Assembly: GCF_003852515.1 (NCBI RefSeq)
Contig: NZ_QAJK01000033.1
Span: 1-46,881 of the forward strand
DNA: 46,881 nt
Reading direction: 5' to 3'
From: Variovorax sp. KBW07
Lineage (GTDB): Bacteria; Pseudomonadota; Gammaproteobacteria; Burkholderiales; Burkholderiaceae_C
The stretch's first letter is position 1. Every line of letters begins with the position of its first letter. Of this stretch, positions 27,201 through 36,311 are shown in pieces. The translations under genes were made by a program, and so were the position numbers. Under the pieces are notes generated by a model. It was not told where the DNA came from. It was given only the letters and a program-made list of their open reading frames with translations, and searched no databases.

Positions 27201-28208
27201 CGCAGTGAAGTGCCTCAGTACGCGGCACTGCCGGCGCAACTGCGCCAGGCCAGCCTGGCCATGCTGGGCAACATGCACCAGCGCGCGGGTGACGACGACG
27301 TGAGGGCAGCGAGCGGTAAACCGACGGACGCCGACAGCACCAGTACCACCGACATCGGCAGCCAGCGCCGCGCGTGGGGCCGGGTCATCTCGACCAACCT
27401 CGACATCCGCCAGAGCGGCACCGTGAGTCCGCAGAGCCATGGCCGGCTCGACGGCTTCCAGGCCGGCACCGATCTGCTGAGTGTTCGCAATTGGCGCGCG
27501 GGCGTCTACGTCGGCCAACTCGATGGCGAAATGGGCGTGAGCGGCTCAGTGCGCGGCGTCCAGAACCTGCACGTGGGTGGCAGCAGCCTGCACAACCAGT
27601 ACCTGGGCGCCTACGGCACCTACGCAAGCGACAACGGCTTGTATGCGGATGCCGTGCTGCAGTCTGGCCGCCATAGCTACAGCTTCGTCAACCCATTGAC
27701 GCAGTCCGGCAGTGCCGGCGCCGGCAAGGGCCAAAGCCTGTTGGCCTCAGTCGAAGTGGGGCAGTCCTTCGAACTGGGCGGTACGGGCAACTGGAAGGTC
27801 GAGCCGCAGCTGCAACTGACCCATCAGCGATTGAGCCTCGACGACGCGACGCTCGCCGGCAGCACGCAGGTGCGTCAGCGCCCCGACAGCGCGTGGCTCG
27901 CGCGCCTGGGCGTGCGCGTAAAGGGCGAAGTGGGAATGGGGGCAGGGCGGCTGCAACCGTATGCGCGCTTCAACCTCTATCGCGCCTCGAACGGCAACGA
28001 CGTGGCCAGCTTCAGTGCATCGGGTGCTCGCACGGCAATCAACTCTTCGACCGGTGGTACGTCAACTGAACTGGCCGCAGGCGCAACGCTGGCGCTGACA
28101 CCGGTCTTCGGCCTGTACGGTGAACTGGGCAAGCTCTGGAGCGCGGGTGGCGACACGCGCGTCAAGAGTTCAGTGCAGGCCAGCGCGGGCGCACGCGTGC
28201 TCTGGTGA
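24174..28208 (+). CDS. Subtilisin-like serine protease autotransporter (type V secretion)
   Basis: The autotransporter has about 1344 residues from ATG 24174, which has GAGGGAG seven bases upstream; ATG 24168 is too close to it. A long signal sequence of about 48 residues ends near VLA/QSAVPP. The peptidase S8 domain (about 90-450) shows the triad D123 (DTG), H183 (HGTG) and S384 (GTSGAS) plus oxyanion N311 (AAGN). The usual S8 sequences HGTHVAG and GTSMAAP are altered to HGTGAAG and GTSGASA. A helical linker and three PATR beta-strand repeats follow (LTLTGDNSYSGGTQLQGGTL, LTLSGANTYSGPTG, FMLAGANVYGGATTVAAGTL). The C-terminal beta-barrel (about 1060-1344) ends in VLW, an aromatic terminus as needed for outer-membrane assembly. 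The first half is AT-richer than the second. Confidence 0.9.
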   Translation: MQKNVKNYSPYVSKSSIERNLPCIGIFFHTVLGIFFICGASFSRTVLAQSAVPPGPIPEFLQYGRTASYTMVDGSKTPDLEAAAASWRGDAEFVKTNSLKILGSEYAYALGVTGKGVKVGDLDTGADAKHPEFDSSRLIGIRSIGFYDINIGPAGGPYNVRAGDPFDINAAWTDPTPPNGRNHGTGAAGTITARRDHIGTMGIAFDSVVYTARSGEVYQYGDKQGSLDSKVIEQKEKDPELFNQSMKGLLANGVRIILHEWQIAPQPADVKIKGGLANLTTQYLGGKDGKILNGMRDAASAGAVNVVAAGNYSNDMPHVGGVLPYFEPKYERNWLVVVARNDGTSDLASYSNVCAITKWYCLAAPDSTYAPTADGGYKTFNGTSGASAVGAASMALVASRYPYLDMPAVRDVLLSTASHAGTSPVGFADEKFGRGFIDLKKAMNGFGEFGGAVTANLPAGMSDTWTNNISETTQRQRKAEESAEITGWADKKADQSKQLKAVPDAATLSAALLAGMAQGKQLLNAAITANTGGGAAASKKLRVALAAIDADPVGKQLLALYEALHPNWTGQRSQSGDFDNFIAGRDDGAMVQAVFNSSRDLLLASNANVQVLIDAGEARIGNLRTKTDADYVGSLIKSGAGSLTLTGDNSYSGGTQLQGGTLGVGSSTALGTGTLAMSDSTTLQAAADGLSLANAVTLSGIGNIDTQAFGLTLSGAMTDGAKAGGLAKLGTGTLTLSGANTYSGPTGVINGILRAGSATGFSPRSAFFVDAQGQLDLANFDQSIGSLSGSGNVSLGTAALNTGADNSTTTFSGQIAGSGGLAKTGSGTFMLAGANVYGGATTVAAGTLQAGAANTFSAASAMTVNTGATLNLAGYSQRVAGMNLSGTVVVAGSAPGTVLTVAGPWVGNGGLLKLGAVSPAVSDHVLLSGSAAIATGITMVQVGNFTGLGGATIGNGIELIGTTGGASVQGNAFVLAGDHVDAGAYEYRLNNIGSGGYLSSSSPKGQTYYRSEVPQYAALPAQLRQASLAMLGNMHQRAGDDDVRAASGKPTDADSTSTTDIGSQRRAWGRVISTNLDIRQSGTVSPQSHGRLDGFQAGTDLLSVRNWRAGVYVGQLDGEMGVSGSVRGVQNLHVGGSSLHNQYLGAYGTYASDNGLYADAVLQSGRHSYSFVNPLTQSGSAGAGKGQSLLASVEVGQSFELGGTGNWKVEPQLQLTHQRLSLDDATLAGSTQVRQRPDSAWLARLGVRVKGEVGMGAGRLQPYARFNLYRASNGNDVASFSASGARTAINSSTGGTSTELAAGATLALTPVFGLYGELGKLWSAGGDTRVKSSVQASAGARVLW

Positions 28209-28523
28209 TCGGCTGTCTCGGCTGCGATGCAAATCACGGCAGGTTGAAGTTGCGGGAACTCAGCTCCCGCCCTTCAGCCATTGCTTTCCAGTCGATGTAA
28301 GGGTGGCCGCACAGGCCTTTTCAACTCGCATCACTCAAGAGGGGACGAGGCGTGCGTGGGATACCTGCTTTGAACATACACACGGGAAAATTCCGATGAA
28401 ACTTAGACTGAAAGTGCTGCACTCTGCCCCTCGAAACCAAGGACCCTCCGGTTCCGAGACGCGCGGAAGTAAGGGTTCGGCCCGGGTAGGGGCACGGTAT
28501 CAATCTTGCATATTCGCTGGTCG
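28209..28523. other. Intergenic region between the autotransporter and dppB
   Basis: No gene is seen in these 315 bases. A hairpin GCGGGA-7-TCCCGC at 28252-28270 follows the autotransporter stop but has no T-run. The last part (28471 onward) is the parental copy of the repeat that also occurs after fadD. A dpp promoter must lie here; no clear boxes are seen. Confidence 0.5.
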
Positions 28524-28570
28524 ATGTTCAGATTCATATTGACCCGCGTGACCCTGCTGGTGCCGACCTT
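28471..28570 (+). repeat. dppB leader and start region (copy B of the diverged repeat)
   Basis: This segment contains the true start of dppB (ATG 28524) and matches the decayed copy at 23606-23683 as described there. The two copies are in the same orientation and bracket the autotransporter gene and its AT-rich leader. Confidence 0.6.
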
Positions 28571-29528
28571 CATCGGCATGACGCTGCTGGCATTCTTTCT
28601 CATCCGGCTCGTGCCGGGCGACCCCATAGAAACCATGGCCGGCGAGCGCGGGATCGATCCCGCACGCCACGCCGAACTGCGTGCCGCCTACGGCTTCGAC
28701 AAGCCGATCCTCGTGCAGTACGGCATCTACATCGGCCGCGTGCTGCACGGCGACCTTGGCAAGTCGATCATCACGCAGGACACGGTGATGAGCGAGTTCC
28801 TCGCGCTCTTCCCGGCCACCGTCGAACTGGCGGTTTGCGCCATTCTTTTCGCGCTGCTGCTCGGGCTGCCGGCCGGCATTCTTGCGGCAGTGCGGCGCAA
28901 CTCCATCTTCGACCACGGCGTCATGGCCACCTCGCTGACCGGCTACTCGATGCCGATCTTCTGGTGGGGCCTGCTGCTGATTCTTTTCTTCTCGGTGCAG
29001 CTCGGATGGACACCCGTGTCGGGCCGCATCTCGGTGCAGTACTTCATCGAGCCCAACACCGGTTTCCTGCTGATCGACTCGCTGCGCGCGGGCGACACCG
29101 ATGCCTTCTGGTCGGCGCTGCATCACCTCATTCTTCCGGCGGTGGTGCTCGGCACCGTGCCGCTCGCCGTCATTGCGCGCATGACGCGTTCGGCCATGCT
29201 CGAAGTGCTCGGCGAAGACTACATCCGCACCGCGCGCGCCAAGGGCCTCTCGCGCTTTCGCGTGGTGGGGCTGCATGCGCTGCGCAATGCGCTGATTCCG
29301 GTCGTGACCGTCATCGGGCTGCAGGTGGGCGTGCTGTTCACGGGCGCGATCCTTACCGAAACCATCTTCTCGTGGCCCGGCGTCGGCAAGTGGCTCATCG
29401 AGGCCATCGGCCGTCGCGACTATCCGGTGCTGCAGGGCGGCATGCTGCTGCTCGGCGCCATCGTGATGATGGTCAACCTGCTCGTCGACGTGACCTACGG
29501 CGTCATCAACCCCCGCATCCGGCGCTGA
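28524..29528 (+). CDS. dppB: Dipeptide ABC transporter permease DppB
   Basis: The 334-residue inner-membrane permease closely matches E. coli DppB from the N-terminus (FILTRVTLLVPTFIGMTLLAFF) to the end (YGVINPRIRR). The EAA-type coupling loop reads LGEDYIRTARAKGLSRFRV. About six helices are visible. ATG 28524 is preferred to the upstream TTG 28506 because it aligns with the family. It opens the dppBCDFA operon: the next gene starts 4 bases after its stop. Dipeptides and possibly other small oligopeptides or haem precursors are the likely substrates by family. Confidence 0.93.
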   Translation: MFRFILTRVTLLVPTFIGMTLLAFFLIRLVPGDPIETMAGERGIDPARHAELRAAYGFDKPILVQYGIYIGRVLHGDLGKSIITQDTVMSEFLALFPATVELAVCAILFALLLGLPAGILAAVRRNSIFDHGVMATSLTGYSMPIFWWGLLLILFFSVQLGWTPVSGRISVQYFIEPNTGFLLIDSLRAGDTDAFWSALHHLILPAVVLGTVPLAVIARMTRSAMLEVLGEDYIRTARAKGLSRFRVVGLHALRNALIPVVTVIGLQVGVLFTGAILTETIFSWPGVGKWLIEAIGRRDYPVLQGGMLLLGAIVMMVNLLVDVTYGVINPRIRR

Positions 29529-29532
29529 ACGC

Positions 29533-30438
29533 ATGGCAACGACACAGAGCATTTCCCCTGCCGGCGCGAGCGCCGTGCCTCCCGGGCCCTGGCGCGAATT
29601 CTGGACGGCCTTTTCCGCCAACCGCGGCGCGGTCATCGGGCTCGCGACCATCGTGCTGCTGTTGCTGGTCGCGCTGTTCGCGCCGTGGATCGCACCGCAC
29701 GCGCCGAACGAAACCAACAGCGCCGTCTTCCTGCAGCCGCCGGCCTGGCAGCAGGGCGGCTCCATGAGCTACCTGCTGGGCACCGACGCGATCGGGCGCG
29801 ACATCCTGTCGAGGCTGATGTACGGCGCGCGGCTGTCGCTGTCGATCGGCGTCGCGGTGGTGGTGCTGTCGGTGGTGGCGGGCGTGGTGCTCGGGCTCAT
29901 CGCGGGTTTTTTTCGCGGCATCCTCGAGATCGCGATCATGCGGCTGATGGACATCGTGCTCACGCTGCCGAGTCTGCTGCTCGCCATCGTGATCGTCGCG
30001 ATCCTCGGGCCGGGGCTGATCAACGCGATGCTCGCGGTGGCCATCGTGGTGCTGCCGCACTACGTGCGCATCACGCGCGCCGCCGTCATCGCGGAAGTGT
30101 CGCGCGACTACGTGACCGCCGCGCGCGTCAGCGGCGCCGGCACGCTGCGCCTGATGTTCCGGGAGGTGCTGCCCAACTGCGCGGCACCGCTGATCGTGCA
30201 GGCCTCGCTCGGCATTTCGACCGCCATTCTCGATGCCGCCGCGCTCGGCTTTCTCGGCCTCGGCGCGCAACCGCCGTCGCCCGAGTGGGGAACGATGCTG
30301 GCCGATGCACGCGAGTTCGTGCTGCGCGCGTGGTGGGTCGTTACCTTCCCGGGCCTTGCGATCCTCGCGGCCGTGCTGGCCTTCAACCTGCTGGGCGACG
30401 GGCTGCGCGACGCGCTCGACCCGAAGCTCAAGCGCTGA
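29533..30438 (+). CDS. dppC: Dipeptide ABC transporter permease DppC
   Basis: The 301-residue second permease has an N-terminal cytoplasmic tail of about 30 residues and the first helix at about 34-52 (VIGLATIVLLLLVALFAPWIAP). The canonical LLGTDAIGRDILSRLMYGARLSL motif precedes the permease core, and the coupling loop reads VSRDYVTAARVSGAGTLRLM. It ends DALDPKLKR like other DppC/OppC proteins. The start is only four bases after the dppB stop. It forms a heterodimeric pore with DppB. Confidence 0.93.
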   Translation: MATTQSISPAGASAVPPGPWREFWTAFSANRGAVIGLATIVLLLLVALFAPWIAPHAPNETNSAVFLQPPAWQQGGSMSYLLGTDAIGRDILSRLMYGARLSLSIGVAVVVLSVVAGVVLGLIAGFFRGILEIAIMRLMDIVLTLPSLLLAIVIVAILGPGLINAMLAVAIVVLPHYVRITRAAVIAEVSRDYVTAARVSGAGTLRLMFREVLPNCAAPLIVQASLGISTAILDAAALGFLGLGAQPPSPEWGTMLADAREFVLRAWWVVTFPGLAILAAVLAFNLLGDGLRDALDPKLKR

Positions 30439-30456
30439 AGCAAAGGAGAGAACGAA

Positions 30457-31482
30457 ATGCCTTTGCTTGAAATCAAGGATCTTCACGTCGAGTTCCCCAC
30501 GCAGGGCGGCGTGCTGCATGCGGTCGATGGCGTGAGCCTCACGCTCGAAGAGGGCGAGGTGCTCGGCATCGTCGGTGAATCGGGCTCGGGCAAGAGCGTC
30601 ACGATGATGGCGCTGATGGGCCTCGTCGGTTTTCCGGGCCGCGTGCGCGCGGACCACATGCGCTTCGCGGGCAAGGAGCTGCTCGGCATCTCCGACAAGG
30701 CGCGCCGCGCGCTGGTCGGCAAGGAGGTCGCGATGATCTTCCAGGAGCCGACCACCAGCCTCAACCCTTGCTTCACCATCGGCTTCCAGTTGATGGAAAC
30801 GCTGCGCCTGCACCTGAAGCTCGACAAGCGCGATGCCAAGCGGCGCGCGACCGAACTGCTGGAGCAGGTGGGCATTCCCGCCGCGTCGTCGCGCCTGGGC
30901 AGCTATCCGCACCAGCTGTCGGGCGGCATGAACCAGCGCGTGATGATTGCGATGGCCATTGCGTGCAACCCGCGCCTGCTGATTGCCGACGAGCCGACCA
31001 CCGCGCTCGACGTCACCATCCAGGCGCAGATCCTCGACCTGCTGCGCGACCTGCAGAAAGAGCGTGGCATGGCACTGGTGCTCATCACGCACAACATGGG
31101 CGTGGTCAGCGAAATGGCGCAACGCATTGCCGTGATGTACGCGGGACAGGTGATGGAGCACCAGCGTGTCGACCGCCTCTTCGCGTCGCCGCAGCATCCG
31201 TACACCGAGGCGCTGCTTGCGGCACTGCCCGAGCGCGCCGCGCCCGAGGGACGGCTCGCCACCATCAGCGGCGTGGTGCCGGGCGTGCACGACCGGCCCG
31301 TGGGCTGCCTGTTCTCGCCGCGCTGCGGCTACGTCACCGAGCGCGCCTGCCATGTGCGGCCGATGCTGCGTGAATCGCAAGGGGCCGAGGTCCGATGCCA
31401 CTTTCCGCTGGGCGAGCCCGGACGCCTGGAAGCCATCGAGAAAGACCCGCCGCGACTGCCGGTGGCCGAGGCGCTGCCATGA
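30457..31482 (+). CDS. dppD: Dipeptide ABC transporter ATPase DppD
   Basis: The 341-residue ATP-binding protein has Walker A GESGSGKS (about 44-51), Q-loop region [13 protein letters not shown], signature LSGGMNQR, Walker B LLIADEP and the H-loop ITHN. The C-terminal oligopeptide domain has [16 protein letters not shown], the conserved cysteine set of this family, which in related E. coli proteins binds an iron-sulfur cluster. A GGAGAG ribosome-binding site lies before ATG 30457; it overlaps dppF by four bases. Confidence 0.93.
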   Translation: MPLLEIKDLHVEFPTQGGVLHAVDGVSLTLEEGEVLGIVGESGSGKSVTMMALMGLVGFPGRVRADHMRFAGKELLGISDKARRALVGKEVAMIFQEPTTSLNPCFTIGFQLMETLRLHLKLDKRDAKRRATELLEQVGIPAASSRLGSYPHQLSGGMNQRVMIAMAIACNPRLLIADEPTTALDVTIQAQILDLLRDLQKERGMALVLITHNMGVVSEMAQRIAVMYAGQVMEHQRVDRLFASPQHPYTEALLAALPERAAPEGRLATISGVVPGVHDRPVGCLFSPRCGYVTERACHVRPMLRESQGAEVRCHFPLGEPGRLEAIEKDPPRLPVAEALP

Positions 31483-32543
31483 CCGCAGTGACCCCAAGCA
31501 CTGCCGCAATGGGCCAGGCGCCGAACGAAGTGGTGGTGGAGGCAAGCAACCTCCAACGCACCTACGAGATCCGGCGCGGAATGTTCCGCGCGCCTTCGCA
31601 ACTGCGCGCCGTGGGCGACATTTCATTTCGCATCGAGCGCGGACGCACGCTGGCCGTGGTCGGCGAATCGGGCTGCGGCAAGTCGACGCTGGCACGGATG
31701 ATCGCGCTGATCGAAAAGCCGACAGCCGGGCAGCTCACGCTGGTCGGCACCGATGCGGTGAATCAGGCACCCGATCGAAAGCGCGAGCTGCGCCAGGCCG
31801 TGCAGCTGGTGTTCCAGAACCCGTACGGCTCGCTCAATCCACGCAAGAAAGTCTCGGCGGTGCTCGAAGATCCGCTCGCGATCAACACCACGCTGAGCAA
31901 GCCCGAGCGTGCCGCCAAGGCCCGCGAGATGCTCGCCCGCGTGGGCCTGCGGCCCGAGTACGCCAACCGTTATCCGCACATGTTCTCGGGCGGCCAGCGC
32001 CAGCGCATTGCCATTGCGCGCGCGCTGATGCTGTCGCCGCGCCTGCTGGTGGCCGACGAGCCGGTGTCGGCGCTCGACGTGTCGATCCAGGCGCAGGTGC
32101 TGAACCTGCTGGCCGACCTGCAGGCCGAGCTGGGCCTGGCGTATCTCTTCATCTCGCACGACCTGGGCGTGGTGCGGCACATTGCGCACGACGTGCTCGT
32201 GATGTACCTCGGCCATGCGGTGGAGCAGGGGCCCAAGTCGCGCATCTTCGCGCGGCCGCTGCATCCCTACACGCAGGCGCTGCTGGCATCGACGCCGGGC
32301 CTCAGCAGCCAGCGCATCGTGCTCAAGGGCGAGCTGCCGTCGCCGCTGAACCCGCCTTCGGGCTGTGTCTTCAGCACGCGCTGCCCGCATGTGGCGCCGC
32401 GCTGCCGCGAAGAACGGCCATTGCCACGCATGCTCGACGAGCGGCTGGTGGCCTGCCACTTTTCTGAGAAGTTTCTCGACGGCGCGCCGCCCGTGCGTGC
32501 CGATGTTCCCGTGCTCGCCGTTCCGATGGCGACAAGTCCCTAG
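31479..32543 (+). CDS. dppF: Dipeptide ABC transporter ATPase DppF
   Basis: The 354-residue partner ATPase has Walker A GESGCGKS (about 61-68), the Q-loop [17 protein letters not shown], signature FSGGQRQR, Walker B LLVADEP and H-loop ISHD. The C-terminal cysteine set is present as [18 protein letters not shown] 31479 overlaps the dppD stop (ATGA), so translation is coupled. DppD and DppF drive the DppBC pore. Confidence 0.93.
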   Translation: MTAVTPSTAAMGQAPNEVVVEASNLQRTYEIRRGMFRAPSQLRAVGDISFRIERGRTLAVVGESGCGKSTLARMIALIEKPTAGQLTLVGTDAVNQAPDRKRELRQAVQLVFQNPYGSLNPRKKVSAVLEDPLAINTTLSKPERAAKAREMLARVGLRPEYANRYPHMFSGGQRQRIAIARALMLSPRLLVADEPVSALDVSIQAQVLNLLADLQAELGLAYLFISHDLGVVRHIAHDVLVMYLGHAVEQGPKSRIFARPLHPYTQALLASTPGLSSQRIVLKGELPSPLNPPSGCVFSTRCPHVAPRCREERPLPRMLDERLVACHFSEKFLDGAPPVRADVPVLAVPMATSP

Positions 32544-32583
32544 GCAAGTCCGTTCTTTCTCAACCGTGTCTCAAGGAGTCCAC

Positions 32584-34215
32584 ATGAAGACCCAACCACC
32601 CGTTTCGCGCCGCTCACGAAAGCTGGCGCTTCTGGCACCGACAGCGCTTGCGGCCCTTACCCTGGCCTGTGGTGCCGTGTCCGCCAAGACGCTGGTGTAT
32701 TGCTCTGAAGGCAGCCCGGAGAATTTCTACCCGGGCATCAACACCACCGGCACCTCGCAAGACGTTACCACGCAGGTCTACAACAACATCGTCGAGTTCG
32801 AGCGCGGTGGTACCAAGGTCGTGCCTGGGCTGGCCGAGAAATGGGACATCTCGGCCGATGGCACCGTCTACACCTTTCATCTGCGCAAAGGCGTGAAGTG
32901 GCACAGCACGAGCAAGAGCTTCAAGCCCACGCGCGATTTCAACGCCGATGACGTGATGTTCATGATCGAGCGGCAATGGAAGGAGAGCGATCCTTACTTC
33001 AAGGTCACGAGCCAGAACCACTCGTACTTCACCGACATGGGCATGCCCAAGCTCCTGAAATCGGTCGACCGCGTGGACGACTACACGGTGAAGATCGTGA
33101 TCAATCAGGCCGAAGCACCGTTCCTTGCCAACCTGGCCATGCCGTTCGCCGGCATCCAGTCGAAGGAATACGCCATTGCCATGCTGAAGGCCGGCACGCC
33201 CGAGAAGATCGACCAGGACCCGATCGGCACCGGCCCGTTCTACCTCGTGCAGTACCAGAAGGACGCGGTCATCCGCTTCAAGGCCTTCCCGCAGTACTGG
33301 GGCGGCAAGGCGAAGATCGACGACCTGGTGTTCGCGATCACGCCCGACGCTTCGGTGCGCTGGGCCAAGCTGCAGAAGGGCGAGTGCCACGTCATGCCGT
33401 ACCCGAACCCGGCCGACCTCGATGCAATCCGCAAGGACCCGAACGTGCAGGTGCTGGAGCAGCCGGGCCTGAACGTCGGCTACCTCTCGTACAACACGAC
33501 GAAGAAGCCCTTCGACGACGTGCGCGTGCGCAAGGCCATCAACATGGCGATCAACAAGAAGGCCATCATCGACGGCGTGTACCTCACGACCGGCGTGGCC
33601 GCGAAGAACCCGATTCCGCCGACCATGTGGTCCTACAACGATGCCGTCAAGGACGATCCGTACGACCCCGAAGCCGCCAAGAAGCTGCTGGCGCAGGCCG
33701 GCTTCCCCGATGGCTTCTCGACCGACCTGTGGGCCATGCCGGTGCAGCGCCCGTACAACCCGAACGCCAAGCGCATCGCCGAACTGATGCAGGCCGACCT
33801 GGCCAAGATCAACGTCAAGGCCGAGATTAAGAGCTTCGAGTGGGGCGAGTACCGCAAGCGCCTGCAGGCCGGTGAGCACCAGATGGGCATGCTGGGCTGG
33901 ACCGGCGACAACGGCGACCCGGACAACTTCATGTACACGCTGCTGGGCTGCGCTTCGGCCAAGTCGGCGAGCGGCAGCAACATCTCGAAGTTCTGCTACC
34001 AGCCGTATGAAGACCTCGTGGTGAAGGCCAAGAGCACGGTCAAGCAGGCCGACCGCGATGCGCTCTACAAGAAGGCGCAGGTCATCTTCAAGGAGCAGGC
34101 GCCGTGGTTCACCATCGCGCACGCGGTGCAGCTGAAGCCGGTGCGCAAAGAGGTCATCGACTTCAAGCTGAGCCCGTTCGGCCGCCATACCTTCTACGGC
34201 GTGGACATCAAGTAA
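32584..34215 (+). CDS. dppA: Periplasmic dipeptide-binding protein DppA
   Basis: The 543-residue solute-binding protein has a long Arg-rich signal peptide and mature start [17 protein letters not shown], closely matching DppA. The peptide-binding protein signature includes [25 protein letters not shown] and later [23 protein letters not shown], with [20 protein letters not shown]. It is the last gene of the operon (B-C-D-F-A), after 40 bases containing AAGGAG; in E. coli dppA comes first. The sequence near its signal peptide contains a Cys (TLACG), but the lipobox is poor, so it is probably a soluble periplasmic protein. Confidence 0.93.
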   Translation: MKTQPPVSRRSRKLALLAPTALAALTLACGAVSAKTLVYCSEGSPENFYPGINTTGTSQDVTTQVYNNIVEFERGGTKVVPGLAEKWDISADGTVYTFHLRKGVKWHSTSKSFKPTRDFNADDVMFMIERQWKESDPYFKVTSQNHSYFTDMGMPKLLKSVDRVDDYTVKIVINQAEAPFLANLAMPFAGIQSKEYAIAMLKAGTPEKIDQDPIGTGPFYLVQYQKDAVIRFKAFPQYWGGKAKIDDLVFAITPDASVRWAKLQKGECHVMPYPNPADLDAIRKDPNVQVLEQPGLNVGYLSYNTTKKPFDDVRVRKAINMAINKKAIIDGVYLTTGVAAKNPIPPTMWSYNDAVKDDPYDPEAAKKLLAQAGFPDGFSTDLWAMPVQRPYNPNAKRIAELMQADLAKINVKAEIKSFEWGEYRKRLQAGEHQMGMLGWTGDNGDPDNFMYTLLGCASAKSASGSNISKFCYQPYEDLVVKAKSTVKQADRDALYKKAQVIFKEQAPWFTIAHAVQLKPVRKEVIDFKLSPFGRHTFYGVDIK

Positions 34216-34310
34216 ACCCCCAGGCTTCGCGCACTTCGTGTCGCTTCTCCAACCCCCTTGCAGGGGGCAACACCTGCGGCCCGGCAAAGCCGGTTCCGCG
34301 GTGTTTCTGG
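34216..34310. repeat. Comamonadaceae-type intergenic hairpin repeat
   Basis: This stretch carries the sequence type often found between genes in this family: a CTTCGCGCACTTCGTGTCGC block, CCCCC-TTGCA-GGGGG, and a long stem 34269-34305 made of AACACC, GCGG and CCGGC arms closing over an AAA loop. It lies between dppA and mtnN and probably terminates dppA or gives an RNA-stability end. Confidence 0.55.
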
Positions 34311-34320
34311 AAAGAAAACC

Positions 34321-35112
34321 GTGAGCTCTTCGACGTCTGCACCCATCGCCATCGTGGCGGCCATGCAGGAAGAACTGGGCGCGCTGCTCGCGCGGATGCC
34401 CGACGAGCAGCGCGTGCGCGTCGCGGGGCGCGACTTCTGGGTGGGCCACCTGCAGGGCCAGCCGGTGGTCGCGGTGCTGTCGCGCATCGGCAAGGTCGCC
34501 GCGGCGGTCACGGCCACGGTGCTGCTCGAGCGCTTCGGCGTGCGGGCCATCGTGTTCACCGGCGTGGCGGGTGGACTGGCGCCGGGCGTGAACGTCGGTG
34601 ACGTGGTCGTGGCGACCGAACTGCTGCAGCACGACATGGACGCGTCGCCGTTGTTCCCGAAGCACGAGGTGCCGCTGATGGGCATGGCACGCTTCGGGGC
34701 CGACGCGGCCATTGGCAATGCGCTGTCGGCCGTGGCGGCCGAAGTGTTGCGCGACCCGGTGGCCCTGATCGGCCGGCAGGCGGTCGATGCGTTCGGCCTT
34801 CGTTCGCCGAAAGTGCACCGCGGCCTGCTGGTGAGCGGCGACCGCTTCGTCTCGACCACCGCCGAGAGCAACGCCTTGCAGCGCGACTTGCCCGATGCGC
34901 TCGCGGTCGAGATGGAGGGCGCGGCGGTGGCACAGGTGTGCCACGACTACGGCGTGCCCTTTGCTGCGATGCGGACCATTTCAGACCGCGCGGACGATGC
35001 CGCGCATGGCGACTTCGCGCGTTTCGTGGCCGAGGTGGCGAGCCGCTACAGCCTTGCGTTGGTCGGCGCGTGGCTGGCCACGCTGCCGCCTGCAGAAGCG
35101 GCCGTTACTTGA
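34321..35112 (+). CDS. mtnN: 5'-Methylthioadenosine/S-adenosylhomocysteine nucleosidase
   Basis: The 263-residue nucleosidase hydrolyses MTA and SAH (and 5'-deoxyadenosine) to release adenine, recycling products of SAM-using enzymes. It shows catalytic elements AAMQEEL near the start, FTGVAGGL, LVSGDRFVST, substrate-binding AVEMEGAAVAQVC, and the catalytic aspartate in ISDRADD. GTG 34321 is used with GGAAAG upstream. It overlaps the corA gene tail-to-tail by 8 bases. It may also belong to the wider PNP/UDP family, but the motifs fit MtnN. Confidence 0.92.
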   Translation: MSSSTSAPIAIVAAMQEELGALLARMPDEQRVRVAGRDFWVGHLQGQPVVAVLSRIGKVAAAVTATVLLERFGVRAIVFTGVAGGLAPGVNVGDVVVATELLQHDMDASPLFPKHEVPLMGMARFGADAAIGNALSAVAAEVLRDPVALIGRQAVDAFGLRSPKVHRGLLVSGDRFVSTTAESNALQRDLPDALAVEMEGAAVAQVCHDYGVPFAAMRTISDRADDAAHGDFARFVAEVASRYSLALVGAWLATLPPAEAAVT

Positions 35113-36091
35113 GCCAGCCGCGCCGGCGGAAGTACCACATCGGCACCAGCGCGCTGGCCGCCATCAGCACGATGGCATACGGATACCCCATGGCCCAGTC
35201 GAGCTCGGGCATGAACTTGAAGTTCATGCCGTAGATGCTCGCGATCAGCGTGGGCGGCAGCAGCGCCACGCTGGCCACCGAGAAGATCTTGATGGTCTTG
35301 TTCTGGTTGATGTTGATGAAACCGACGGTCGCATCCATCAGGAAGTTGATCTTGTCGAACAGGAAGGCCGTGTGGTTGTCGAGCGACTCGATGTCGCGCA
35401 GGATCTGCCGCGCTTCTTCGAACTGCTCGGCGTTGAGCATCTTGCTGCGCATCATGAAGCTGACCGCGCGGCGCGTGTCCATCACGTTGCGGCGGATGCG
35501 GCCGTTCAAGTCTTCCTGCCGCGCGATGGCGCCGAGCACCTCGCCGGCCAGCTCGTCGCTGACGTTGCCCGACAGCACTTTCTTGCCGGCCACTTCGAGC
35601 TCGTCGTAGATGTTCTCCAGCGTGTCGGCCGAGTATTCGGCGTCGGCGTCGAACAGCTTGAGCATCACTTCCTTGGCGTCTTCGATCAGCCCCGGTGCGC
35701 GGCGTGCGCGCATGCGCAGCAGGCGGAACACGGGCACGTCTTCGTCGTGGATCGAGAACAGCACGCCGCGGCTGCGCAGGTCGGTGTTGTGCTGGTTGAG
35801 GATGAAGGCAACGCGCACGGTGCGCGGGTCTTCGTCGTCGTCGATCAGGAAGTCGGAGCGGATGTGCAGTTCGCCGTTGTCTTCTTCGTAGAAGCGGGCC
35901 GATTCCTCGATGTCCTCGTCCATCGCGTCTTCGGGAATCGAGAGGCCGTAGTACTGCTTGATCCAGCGCTTTTCTTCGAGCGTGGGGGACTCGAGGTCGA
36001 CCCAGATGGGCTGGAACTTGGAGAGCTCTTCGAGCGACTCGATCTCTTCCTGGACGAGGCGGCCGTTGGCGAGCGTAAAGATATTGAGCAT
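35105..36091 (-). CDS. corA: CorA-family divalent metal (magnesium/cobalt) channel
   Basis: The 328-residue protein has a large N-terminal cytoplasmic domain with alternating helices (about 1-260). Two C-terminal transmembrane helices (about 268-290 and 300-322) are separated by the CorA signature loop GMNF followed by MPEL. The signature is YGMNFKFMPEL, giving the GMN selectivity filter for hydrated Mg2+. It forms a pentameric channel in the inner membrane. The last 8 bases overlap the mtnN end on the other strand. Confidence 0.93.
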   Translation of the reverse strand: MLNIFTLANGRLVQEEIESLEELSKFQPIWVDLESPTLEEKRWIKQYYGLSIPEDAMDEDIEESARFYEEDNGELHIRSDFLIDDDEDPRTVRVAFILNQHNTDLRSRGVLFSIHDEDVPVFRLLRMRARRAPGLIEDAKEVMLKLFDADAEYSADTLENIYDELEVAGKKVLSGNVSDELAGEVLGAIARQEDLNGRIRRNVMDTRRAVSFMMRSKMLNAEQFEEARQILRDIESLDNHTAFLFDKINFLMDATVGFININQNKTIKIFSVASVALLPPTLIASIYGMNFKFMPELDWAMGYPYAIVLMAASALVPMWYFRRRGWLK

Positions 36092-36311
36092 GGGCTCACT
36101 CCCGGGGATGACTGAACGATGGGCGAGGGAGGGGCGCTTTCAATTCCCGGGCCCGACGCAAGCGATCAAGCGGTCAGAAAGGGAGTTGAAAGCTGCCGAG
36201 ACGGGGCGGTTTCCATGGGGCAGTCTCCAGTTGCAGCGAGGCGCGATTATGTCACCGGCCACAAGTCGGGAAGGTGGCTGGACTGGACGGACATACAGTA
36301 AAGTCGTGCCC

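Noticed and set aside
32614-34944. Long minus-strand frame opposite dppA and mtnN
   Set aside because: Antisense shadow; both plus-strand genes are well supported.
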